From Aporrectodea caliginosa (taxonomy: Eukaryota > Annelida > Clitellata > Crassiclitellata > Lumbricidae): a DNA stretch of 64,000 nt. The translations under genes were made by a program, and so were the position numbers. Position 1 is the first letter of the stretch. Each line of letters starts with the position of its first letter. The notes beneath the pieces are model-generated. The model made no database searches and was not told where the DNA came from. It was given only the letters and a program-made list of their open reading frames with translations. The stretch covers positions 467,501 to 531,500 of the forward strand of contig JACEVL010000518.1 of assembly GCA_020284085.1 (NCBI GenBank). The letters are read 5' to 3'. Positions 11,868-23,100 of this stretch are shown in pieces.

Positions 11868-11942
11868 GGTGGATTCGAACTGCAACCCTCCGGCTGCAAG
11901 GAACCGAACATACCCCGACTACACCACCGTGCCCCACAAATA
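11868..11942 (-). mobile_element. SINE (family 2) tRNA-like head fragment
   Basis: The minus strand shows a B-box-like GGTTGCAGTTCGAATCCACC and an A-box-like segment ending GGGGCACGGTGGTGTAG. Only the head, about 75 bp, is recognisable. Confidence 0.6.
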
Positions 11943-12174
11943 GGGTTACTGAACTGTTTATAGACATACACTCATAGAGACATATGTGTGTACATGGACA
12001 TTGACATCTTGGGACCTCTTAAGAACATCTCAGTGTTACCTCAATTATTGTTGCTGTATGATCAGATGTGTTAAGACCTAGATAAACAGAGCAAGTTTCT
12101 GACCCTATGTAAAGCGGTGAAAGTGCAGAATTGTCTTTGTAGTTTATTAGAAGAGCTATGCATTGTTTAAGTAG

Positions 12175-12260
12175 ATGCTGGATTGTGTAGTGGTTAGCAT
12201 GCTGAACTGTCAATCAGGAGTTCAGGGTTCAAATCCCCACCAGGACAGAAAACTGATCAA
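12175..12260 (+). mobile_element. SINE (family 1) head fragment
   Basis: The A box TGTGTAGTGGTTAGCATGC and the B box GGTTCAAATCCCC are intact with normal spacing. The SINE body downstream is absent, so it is truncated at about 86 bp. Confidence 0.75.
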
Positions 12261-12699
12261 ACTTACCCTGTGTTAGGACTAATTACTTACCCATTTATAG
12301 AGTAGATTGGAACTGTGTTGAAGCTGAAGATTTTAAGCAGATGGCTGATACTTCAAAACTACGGCCAGCTTTTTCGTTTTAGGGACTGATCTTATTTCTC
12401 TCTGCCCTGCCAACGTCCTTCACTGTTTTTGTACCAAAGGCCCCTGGGATGTATTAATACAGTGGAGCTAAACTCTATTCCGATTATTTTTAAAAGTGAA
12501 AAGGAAATCAATATTATATGGAAACACTTACTCATGTGGTTTCAGCCGAATTGGACGTGAACATTGTTAAGTACATCTTCATCTATTTATTGTATTAGAA
12601 ATTCCATTTATTTGTAACTTGTAGTAAAGAAGAAGAGCCGTCTGTTCAGATAGCCCTGAGAGTCAGCGCTCTTTGGGTGTGAAGTGTTATTTTTTCTGA

Positions 12700-12905
12700 G
12701 CCTCAATGTATGGTGTGGGTAGCCAGCCCTCTCCCTTGCTGTCGGATCTTCCAACTAACAGTGTACAGTCAGTGGGTTACTCATTTTAACTGATTTGGCT
12801 AGGGTGGGCAAGTGGATTGGAAAATCTTGAAAGAAATTCCTTCATGGCTGGGATTTGAAGCCCCAACTTCATGATTGACAATCCAAACTTGCTAACCACT
12901 GGTCT
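12700..12905 (-). mobile_element. SINE (family 1), degenerate copy
   Basis: On the minus strand: CAGTGGTTAGCAAGTTTGGA (A-box region), a mutated B box (GGCTTCAAATCCCAGCC), then the body with CCACTTGCCCACCCTAGCC, TGAGTAACCCACTGACTGT and GAGAGGGCTGGCTACCC. Confidence 0.7.
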
Positions 12906-13694
12906 CAATCGTGTCTTGTAATCTCCAAACTTCTAAGCGCCACTCGAAGCCAAGCGCAGGGCACCAGCTTATTCACGAGCGCTGAGCTTATTCACGAGCG
13001 CTGAAATTTAGAACTATTATAAATATAGAGTTTTTAACAGTTCTCTTTAATTTATTCTTTACGTGAAGCTACTGACAGTTGGTTTGATGTGTGATGGGGT
13101 CCTGTTGATTTATCTCTTAATTAGTTATTGGGGCAGGCAATCAGTCAGTGAGTCCCAGGCAATTGATTTTGTATAGAATACCATCTGGGGATATTGATAT
13201 CATTGTACGTAGGTGTGCTGTTCATTGAATTACCGAGGTGCTAGCGTTGATGTCGGCACTACAGCGGTTAACTTTGGGTGAAACAAGTTGCTTCAGCTGT
13301 TTGAACTGTGTCAGAAATATCAGAGACATGTAGAAAACCGATAGCATATGGGCGACCAGATTTTACAGAGTAAAACTTATTAAAGGTGGTGTTACATGTC
13401 GGATCTAACTTCATTTAGCATAGCGCAGGGAGTGCCTCTGAGTAGGAATCTTGAAGGGCGCCATATAAATTTTTTGAATGAAGGAATGGAAGTTTATACA
13501 TGCATAGTGCAATTTACTAGAAACTTGCTTGGTGAAATTACTTAGAAATATCAGCACCACTTCTAAGAGATATCTTGTTGAAGAATTTTGAAGCAGTTTA
13601 TAAAAGTTAAGTTGTGAATTACATTAAACTGAAGGTAGTTTAGTAAATTTCCAGGCAAGACAAAGGAAAGAAGTATTCGGTGATATTGTTCAGT

Positions 13695-13985
13695 CGGCGC
13701 GGTAGCGTATTGGATAACATCTGGCACAGAGCCGGAGAGGTACCGAGTTCGAATCCACCTCAAGGGGGGATATTTGGTGGCTTGCAGCCGGAGGGTTGCA
13801 ATTGTAATCCACCATTTGTATAGCGCCACTCAGACCCTCAGAGGCAAGTCCGACCCACTCTAACAAATGCTCATAGTCTTCAGGCGTTTGAAACTTCGAT
13901 TGCAGCTGTCTGCTGTTAGTAGTTAAGATTTAAATTGTATAAAATGTAAATGTACAGCGCTATATAAATATCTCAAATGCTTATG
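13695..13985 (+). mobile_element. SINE (family 2), composite copy
   Basis: It has a tRNA-like head with GGTAGCGTATTGGATAAC and the B box GAGTTCGAATCCACC, then a second head-like segment (GCTTGCAGCCGGAGGGTTGC). The tail TTAAGATTTAAATTG...AATGTACAGCGC is shared with the copy at 23592. It appears to be a fusion of two SINE heads. Confidence 0.7.
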
Positions 13986-14793
13986 AAAGAAAAGAATGAA
14001 TATTGTATTATTTATAAATTGTGTTTACCTGCTGTATATGCTCCAATTCGTACATACTGTGCTCGGTGCAGACACTCATTGTGTGTAATTTTTTATTTTT
14101 AGTTAACTAGTTAAGCTCTACAATTTTTGGTACCCTTATGCATAACCTGCTGCTACGTTTCCCATGTACATGGGTAACCCTGTTAGCGGGACCCTGGTCC
14201 CTTAAGGGTTTCTCACCCTTTGCTTTTTGTTGGCGATTCTATAATATTTGTGATGTTGTGATGTTGCCTACTTGAAGGAATGATATTTTTGGTTGTGGTT
14301 GTTATAGTTGAAACAGGAAATTTTTAGCTGGAAAGACAGCATACAAAGTGACATGTGGTGTGGCAGCTGTTGGTTGCATTGTTTTTCTGATACGAATATT
14401 TTTATCTTAGATGTCCTCTGGCAGTAACGCAGCTGTCTTAGTATGCATCTCTTATGTCTTATGCTTACTCTATATGAATTCCAGTTTTTAATATGATTTA
14501 TAGATTTACACAAACCATCGCTAAGTGCTGTCAAGAAGCGGTGAAGTCTTGAATTGTACAAACATCTGTTCAGTGATGGTTTTAATATCTCCTGAGTCTG
14601 TTGGATAGTTTTATTTTCAGATGATCGTAAAATTTGACAGCGACCTGAATTGAAGATATTTCTCATTGTTAGTTCTGCTGTGTGTTATATTGTTGTTTGG
14701 ATATGAAAACTTTGCATTGCACCTCCTAAAGTATTGAGTTTCTAATTTAATAAATTTTAGGTTTTAATTTATAATTATTTTTTCTTGTTTCAG

Positions 14794-14873
14794 AATATTT
14801 GCTTTAGCCTGGATTCGACTTTTTCATCTCGTTGTCCTTTGTATAAACGAAAACTGCAGCACTGTTGATAGTC
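14794..14873 (+). other. ATP7 5' UTR part of the first coding exon
   Basis: A polypyrimidine tract and CAG end at 14793, giving a clear acceptor, so at least one non-coding exon lies upstream. An in-frame TAA at 14844-14846 precedes the ATG at 14874, which fixes that ATG as the first possible start in this exon. The start context is GTCATGG (G at -3, G at +4). Confidence 0.7.
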
Positions 14874-15912
14874 ATGGCAAAATCTTCAGACCTGAGGGAC
14901 GCTGTTGTGTCTATCGAGGGAATGACATGCATGTCATGCGTTCGAAATATTGAAGGTAAAATCTCCCAGTGCCAAGGCGTCCACGAGATCACCGTCTCAC
15001 TTGACCAGAAACTCGGTTTCGTCAAGTACGACCCTGATAAGATTTCACCTGAAGCAGTCGCCATGGCGATAGACGACATGGGCTTTGAAGCACACCTGAA
15101 ACAGGGAGAGAAAAGTACGAAACAAGATGCTGGAGTTGCGATGTCATGCCGAATCGGAATTGAAGGAATGACATGTCAGTCTTGTGTGAGGAATATCGAG
15201 AGCACAGTGTCGGGCGTGCCCGGAGTGAAGAGTATTCGTGTGTCGCTGGAAAAGAAGGAAGCTGTCATTGACTTTGATCCGACGCTTGTAACAGTGCACG
15301 CTTTACGGGACCAAATAGATGACATGGGTTTCGAGGCATCTCTTGGTGAGGAATATGTTTCCGAAAAGGAATTCACGCCATCTACTTCGCACATAAGAGT
15401 CGAACTTATGTTTGTACGGTTCGAGATTTCACCGCTTCTTGACATCACTTCCGGCCAGGTGGTTGAGAACGCTATTCGAAAGTTGACTGGGGTTAGATCT
15501 TGCAGACATGACATTGAAAATCAAATCATTGATGTTGAATTTGAGACTGCAACAGTAAGCGTAACAAGTATACGGAACGAAATAGAAAGTCACGGATATA
15601 CACCCTCGATAGTTGAACTCAAGCCACTCGATTCGCTTTTGATAGCGTCAAAAGATGTTTCTCCTTGTAGTTGTGTAATATCGATTAAGGGAATGACCTG
15701 TCAGTCATGTGTCAGAAATATCGAATCTTCCATATCGGCTGTTGATGGAATTGTCTCCATAAAGGTTTCTTTGGAGCAGGAAAATGCTGTTGTGGAGTAC
15801 TGTCCTGGAAAACTGAATGCGGAAGACATAGCGGGGAAGATTGACGATATGGGGTTCGAAGCAGTTTGGCTGAAGGATGAAGCAACAACAAAGAAATCAA
15901 AAGAGCCGTCGA
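14874..15912 (+). CDS. ATP7: ATP7 coding exon 1: HMA domains 1-4
   Basis: Residues 1-346 plus one base. One unusually large exon encodes four HMA domains. Domains 1, 2 and 4 have MTC(M/Q)SC, but in domain 3 the metal loop is replaced by MFVRFEIS. The rest of its fold is still visible ([19 protein letters not shown] and a final GYTPS in place of GFEA). The donor is CGA|GTAAGT, phase 1. Confidence 0.95.
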
Positions 15913-17914
15913 GTAAGTGTTTTTACTCTGCTGTTCAGTAATTGGCCAACAAGTAATTAGTTATATAAATAAAGGTAAACATTTGAATAAATAAATAGGC
16001 ACCTGAATACCATGCAGTGGTCTAGTCAGTAGATGCTTGGGCTATATAAGTGAAAGATTGTGGGTTCAAACCCTGCTGAGTAGTCTCCATGTAATGACCT
16101 TGGACAAGTTGTAACTAGTTAGCAACTTCTGTTGTGCCGGTGTCTAATGCACAAGGTATCAACTGATAGCTCACCAAAACTAAGCCATAATGAGGTTAAT
16201 ATCTGGAACAGAGGTGTATTTAACCCAGGGGTGGCCAACCTTATCTGGACGGGCCACTATGGTGACAACAGCCTCTTTTCCCGTAAATGCGGGTGGGCCA
16301 GTGGCCTATATTTTCCAGCAAGTGGCTGGCCAGGGTGGTGAAGGCACCTGAGCAAAATTGGGTAGGGGTCTGGGAGGGCCTTGGTGTGCTTGTTCCCAGA
16401 AAGTGTTTGCAAAACTAAATCTTAAATGATGCATTTTTAGCATACCAACAGTGATATTAGGTTTATAAAATCTTTATTTTGATTTTTATTATTAGTCACG
16501 AACATCACAGTATTCTTTAGGCGAGGCTCTGTAAGCCCGAAAAACATCATCGGCAGGCCAGAAATGACCCATGGACCGGCTTTTTTAAATCCCTGATCTA
16601 GAATATCAGTCCTTCAGCTTGTCTCTTGTAACCAAAGCAGAATTTGATTCTAGCATCAGCTGGAAAGCAAACAGCTAGTCTTGTGATGCAAGTCTTGTGA
16701 TCCAGGCCACGTGTCTGTGACTTAGCGATTCTGCCATTGCCCTCTCAAAGTCCAAAGAGCGGGAAATTGATGCCTTGCCGATATTTCACAATGGGACAAT
16801 GAATTTATACTTTACTAAGATAAAAGATTGGAAATCTTGGTATACCTATGATGACATTCTGGAGTTCTGAGAGTGTGACTGAATGTGCTATAGTTGTGCT
16901 TACTCAAAGTTAAAGTGAAGTTGTATGTATGTATGTATTCATCAGGACTCTTGTATGGCACCCTTTATGTAACTCACAAGGACACTCCAGCATGGTTGCC
17001 TTGGGATCACTGAACAAGGTGGAACAAATGTGTCTTAAGTCAAGCAGAAAACATTTCCCCGTGTTTAGTAAAACTGAAGTGGATGTGGGTTCAAAGTGGA
17101 CTGCTCCTTACTACAATTCAAAGTGAAGTTGTGCATACTACAATTCAGAGTGAAGCAGTGCATCCCATTATTCAAATCAAATCAAATCTTGTTTATTTGA
17201 GAAATCAACCACAGTATACTGAAATGTTTCTCAAATGACAGTTAATGCAGATGCTTCGAACTGCTTTTCACAATTTTTCAGCTGAGCTCTTCCCTTTGCA
17301 TGCACTATCAGTTTCTTCAAACCGGTGAATATCATTTTTACTAGAAATGGATTTTATTTGCAGCTGCAGTAGGTATGGTTAAAAATCTTGCATTTCTTAA
17401 ACAGAAAGAAGAATCCTAGCTAATTATTTGGCAGTTCTTGCTTTCTTGTCCAATGCGTAATCCTCCTAATAAACTACTAAGGAAAATTCTGCTCTTTCAC
17501 CGCTTTACATAGGGTGAGAAACTCGTTCTGTTTATATAGGTCTTCATACATCTGGTTAAACCTTTGATTTGTAGCAAAGACTGTAGCATCGACTGCCGTT
17601 GCGTAACTCACTTGGTAACTAGGGAGCCCTTTACAGTGGGACCTAGGTCCATTCAGGTCTACCTTTTGTGCTCAACGAAAAACCATTTTTGTCTCTTAAG
17701 AAATGGAATTACTTCGTAATCGTAATCTCCAAACTTCTAAAGCGCCACTCGAAAGCCAAGCGCAGGGCACCAGCTTATTCACGAGCGCTGCGTCTAGTCA
17801 GAAGGGTTGTCCAAAAGAGTAGTCCGAGGAGGTCCGAGTCCGGTTTCCAGAGGATCAGAGGGGTTTCCAGAGGATCAATTACTTGATTTGTGAAGTGTTC
17901 TGTTGGACCAATAA

Positions 17915-17945
<31 letters not shown>

Positions 17946-20155
17946 TATTGATGTAGCAACACTTGAGGTGACACTGAAAAGCCCTTAACTATAACTGTAT
18001 ATATACACACACAATTTGAAATCTATAGTTTTTGTCTAAATTTAGAAGGAACTGGTCCGTTTAAGTGATTGCAAGATTTGCTCTGCACTCATGAGATATA
18101 ATCCAGATGCCAGTCCTCGCTATTCTACAGTCTGTACTGACTGCAGTGCATACCGGTATAGGCAAGGGCTCCTATATGATATAGGGCACCCTGTGCTTGT
18201 ACTGTGTAGGGTACGCTATACTTGCAGTCTGCCATAGAATAGAACTAACGCCCTTCTGTTTACATTGTGTCTATTATGGGCCAGTGAATGCACATGCTCT
18301 TATGGGGCCTTGCTTTAAGGTCATTGTGCATGCCTATCGTTACCTGGATATTGTGGACACAGTTAACAATACATGTACATGCACTGTAGATAAGTTTAGT
18401 AAACAGTTTTTAGATTCTTGACACACTATCTAGAGCCACTAAGCTATGTTTGACAGATTATACAAGCACACACTCTAACAACTCAAACAGAGGTAGTGAA
18501 CTTGAATCCTAGAAACAATGCAGGAAAATATTTAAGTCATCATTTTAATTATAATAATAATAATCGTTTATTCAATTCAAACTGGCAAACCGCAGTATGA
18601 TTTTATGAAATAGTATAGAAACACATGACAACAAGTTAAACAAGAGTTGATTTTATAACTGTATGGCAGCCTGTTATGCGCCGTTCCGTCCTGCTGCTGC
18701 TCAATTTACCATCGCCCCCTAGGGAGTGGAAGGCTGAGTCAACCTTATGGGGCTAGCGGGTATCGAACCCGCCTCCTTCTGTTCTTCGTGCCTGGGTATT
18801 ACCATTCAACCATCACCCCACTGTGTCCTTGTTTGAAGAATTGTATTGTTAAGATTGGACAAGACTCTCAATTCAACCTCAACTGCTTAAAAATCTGTTG
18901 AGTTTGTGGAAAAAATGTAATTGCATCATGACAAATGCTCTTGAACTTGCACACCTGATAACATGCGGAGAGACCGACTGTACTACCTGATATTTCTGCA
19001 GGTCATAGTGGTGCGTTTGCGTCTAAAGTTGAAACGAGATAACGTGCAATAAAATTTATATTTGTCTGAACTTGATGACAATCCTGATAACTTCTTCTTG
19101 TAAAAAAGATGATCGATCCCTTCAAGGCAACCTGAACTGCAGCCATGCATGTGAAGAGCTAGAGTTAGTAACTGCCCCTCATATTGCCTCCAATTTGATT
19201 TTGCCTTTCTGTGGACCTACAGTAGCTTAGTAGTTGTCCTCTAATTCCATTGTTCTTAGTAGTTGTGCCTCTAATTCCATTATGCCTTGAGAACTACTGT
19301 GAATTAGTAGCTGTCCCTCTAATACCATTGGGTCCTGATAAGACTTATATGCCTTAGTAGTTATTCTGTAATTCCATTGTGCCTTGATAAAACTACTATA
19401 GCTTAGTAGCTATCCTCTAATTCCATTGGGCCTTGATAAAACTACTGTCCTCTAATTCCATTGGCTTAGTAGCTTATCTGAGTGTCCTCTCATTCCACTG
19501 TGATGGAAGAGGGACAGTCATTAACTGTCCCTCTTATTCCACTATGCTGTATGGATCTTCAGTAGCTTAGTAACTGCATATTAGTATTAGCCCTGGTACA
19601 TATAATGGTAGATGGCCATTCATCTCCAATGTCATCTTAGCCTTCCACCTGATGACACTTGTACACATTTCTGCCTGTAAAGAAGATCCATCCCCTTGCC
19701 TAGATCTGACAGGCAGCCATTTGGAGGGAGGGGGAATTTAATTAATTAATTGAACAACTGGGAATTAATTTAACAACTGGGAATTAATTTAACAACTGGG
19801 AATTAATTTAACAACTGGGAATTAATTTAACAACTCCATTTACATAGCCTTAGCAAAAAAAACTGTCCTTAGCCACATGACAATTTGCATAGAGATGGGA
19901 CACAACAGATGGTTCTGAATTTTAGTCAGTACTTTTCAGATGAAACACCAGGTCATTCAGTAAAGTCATTTTATTATATTTATGTGTGAAGTTGCATTTG
20001 TCTAGTCAAATTAGAGTTGTGGGGAGGGTAGTGATGATATCTCCATTAGGAAATATTTAAAAAATTCTGTTCTATGACTATCCTTTAACTCTTTAACAAC
20101 AAGCCTGCACTAAAAGTGACTGGTAAAACCAATGCAGCTCATTGCTAAAGCTAAA

Positions 20156-20187
<32 letters not shown>

Positions 20188-23100
20188 TATTTTCGTTTAT
20201 TGAATCAAACTGACTTGAACGCAGTATGATTACAAATCGTAGTATGAACGGATGATCACAAGTTATTACAGCAGTCGAATTAAACGTATGGCAGCCATGC
20301 AAGGCGCCCATCTGTCCTACAGCTTATTTTTCCAATGCCATCAGGCAAATGAAAGGCTGAGTCGACCTGTGGGAGGGTAGCGGGAAGCGATCCCACGTCT
20401 GTGCTGATCTTCTGCTCTTTGTGCTGGAGTGTTAACCATTAAGTAAACCCCTCCCTCAAAGTCTTAATGAACTTAGCTGTAAAATGAGTACTTCAAAAGT
20501 AGTTTGGGGAGTAAAACTGAAAAGCTACCCACCCTGATGAGCCAAGGCCAAGTAAACCAAGTCGCTAGCTGTTCATACCCATGGCTGTATCTCATGGTTA
20601 GCTTAATAGAACCATTATATTTTCTACAGGCAGTCTTCACTTTAATGTAGTCCCAATGTTCAGAATTGAAAGCAGGTTGATCAGAAGACACTTTAGGTAA
20701 TGTTTTAGTCAACTGTTCGAAGGTTGTGTCCCATATATTAGCCTCTGCACAGGCTATGATTAGCTAGGACCCTTGAAGCTAAATATATGCAGCTGATGAT
20801 GAATAAAGATGTTGTCCTGCAATTTCTAAGGCCCATTGACCCAGTACTGTAGTTGAGATTTTGTCATAAAGTATTTAATAGCAAGTTCTATGAGTAGAGT
20901 AACTTTTTTTATTAATATGTAATTTGCTTTTGTTATCAATGTGTAATTTGTGTTTTTATTAACTAGATGTTTGCCCATCCTAAGATGGTTGAAAACAATT
21001 TGAAACTGTCAAGAGATGCTTTGTCACCTGATATGTGATTGACGTAAGTCCTCTCCCTCTCCCTTGCCTCTCCCTCCAGCCCTGCCTTCCTGCCGCCATC
21101 CCTCCCTCCAACCATCCGTCTATCTCTCCCCTCCCTCCCGTCCCTGCCTCCCTGCTTCCCTCCATCCCTACATGCAACCTTCCATCTCTCCCATCCTCCC
21201 TAGCTCCCTCCCTCCAACCCTGCCTGCCTGCCTCCCTACCTACCTCCAACCCTCCGTCCATTCGCGTGCCTCGATTAATTTGGTGTCTCCCTCTATAAAA
21301 ATGGCTGGTAATCATCCTGGTATGCCTGCTATGCGTAACAAGAATGTTGACGTATCAAGGACATTTCTCTTCTATTATATTATTGAAATGTACCGGTAAT
21401 TTGTCTTTATTATTACTTTGTACCCTCTAGAGCCTTTTTCCTTGTTTTCAGACGTATCAAATGTGAAGAATGGTGGCCACAACCAAAATCTCTCTTTCCC
21501 AGCGAGTCTTCCATTAAATGGGACGAGTAAATCTTCAGGGTTGCAGCCACTCGATAAGAATGTGAGCAAATGCTTCCTGCGCATTGGTGGAATGACATGC
21601 GGTTCATGCGTTGCACACATCGAGAGGCATCTGGGGAAGTATCAAGGTATGGAGAGTCATCTAACCAGTGGCAGGTTTTCCCAAATGAATTTACGAATCA
21701 TTAAATTGACTAGTTTAGGAATGGTCATATTAAATTTTGAATTTACCGTACATTCATGGTAAGCAAGTGTGCTGCTACTCGTCTTAGCTGCTCATACTTA
21801 TTTTGTTTAGTCACGCTGTATAAGAACAATGGTCACCTGGTAGAATATGTCATGATTTTTTAGGAGTTCCTGAAATGTGCTTTGTAAAAATCCAGATACA
21901 TACGTACATACTGTACAGCTAATGACAGAACATGATAAACTTCATTATATAATTGCATGTAATTATATTAAATCAATATATAATATATATATATTTGATG
22001 GTTTGATATAATCATATATTTGCCACACACACCTATACCTGTTTGTCATAGATAGGATGACTTAACTGTGAGATTATGTCACTGATTTTAGAGATTTTAC
22101 AGAAACATTGAGCTATGAACAACCACCAGTGAGATAACAGGTGTGATTCAATGCAACATGAAGCTGCTACAGTTTGGAGTTTCTTCCCCAAATCATTTTT
22201 TTTTAAATTGATTAAAAAAATTTTAATTACATTTTTAATTAATTCTAAAAAAAAGTTTTAATTTTTGTTGCAGGTGTTCAGTCTGTTCTTGTTTCTCTGA
22301 TTGCGCAGAAGGGGGAGGTGGTTTACGATCCTAGGTTCTTCAGTGCAGATGACCTTGCAGGCTACGTTAACGACATTGGGTTCACTGCCTCTGTCCTTGA
22401 CGATGAAGGTCAAGGGCACAATGTAATCGATATTCTTGTGAGTTGCCATGGAAGAAGTTTCCATTTTTGACTTTTTTATCGTATTTAAATTTACTGATTA
22501 ATTTATAATTAAAATTTTTTGAATTTATGAATTGATTGATTTGAAATTTGTTTATGAGTTCTGTGTTTAATTTAAAAATACTTATTGTCTTTAATTTAAA
22601 TAGCTTTCTTCATTTTAAAATTTTAATTTGATGCATGTTTTCCAAGTTTTACATTGTTTTTGTCGGAGTTACCAGATTTATAAGGTTTTCTGTAAGATTC
22701 TTATTGTTTAATTATTGATTTTGATTATTGATTATTGATGATACTGATTTTAGATCGATGGTATGACCTGTTCATCTTGTGTCCATGGTATTGAGACAGA
22801 GATGATGAAACAGCCAGGAATTCTGACGGCTTCAGTTGCATTGGCAACATCCAGAGGTCGCTTTACGTACAACAGCGAACTCATTGGTGCCAGGGATATT
22901 TTGGCAGCAATCAACGTATGTTCTGCTAAAGTTGTTATTCTCTCACTTCTGACATTACTGCATATGAACCGACCTAGTTAGCTACATAGGTTAGAGCGTA
23001 GGCTGCATCTCTGTGTCAGAGAGCGTGCGGAGTGCAGTTCGCTTCCTTATGCTGGCTTATTTCAGAGATTTAAATCTTGGGCTGTTACACGGGGGATTTT

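Larger units (their letters stand above)
11943..14793. other. Intergenic/5' intronic DNA of ATP7 with SINE fragments
   Basis: No gene seen. SINE pieces are listed separately at 12175, 12700 and 13695. Positions 12912-13010 share a segment (CCAAACTTCTAAGCGCCACT ... CACGAGCGCTG) with 17722-17790, another dispersed repeat. A minus-strand frame of 132 codons at 14268-14666 shows no recognisable motif. Confidence 0.4.
15913..21451 (+). other. ATP7 intron after coding exon 1 (5.5 kb)
   Basis: It holds a third tRNA-like SINE (16005-16215), a hAT-like repeat (about 16207-16600), dispersed repeat 17722-17950 ending in (GATT)n, SINE family 2 copies, two minisatellites (19205-19560, 19735-19845), a Helitron-like end (20963) and a CCCT-rich tract (21050-21260). 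No other gene seen. Confidence 0.7.

Noticed and set aside
14268..14666. 132-codon minus frame upstream of ATP7
   Set aside because: No recognisable domain, start context or neighbouring exon; probably chance.
14865..14873. ATP7 start three codons further upstream
   Set aside because: The codon there is TTG, not ATG; the first ATG is at 14874 with an in-frame stop upstream.
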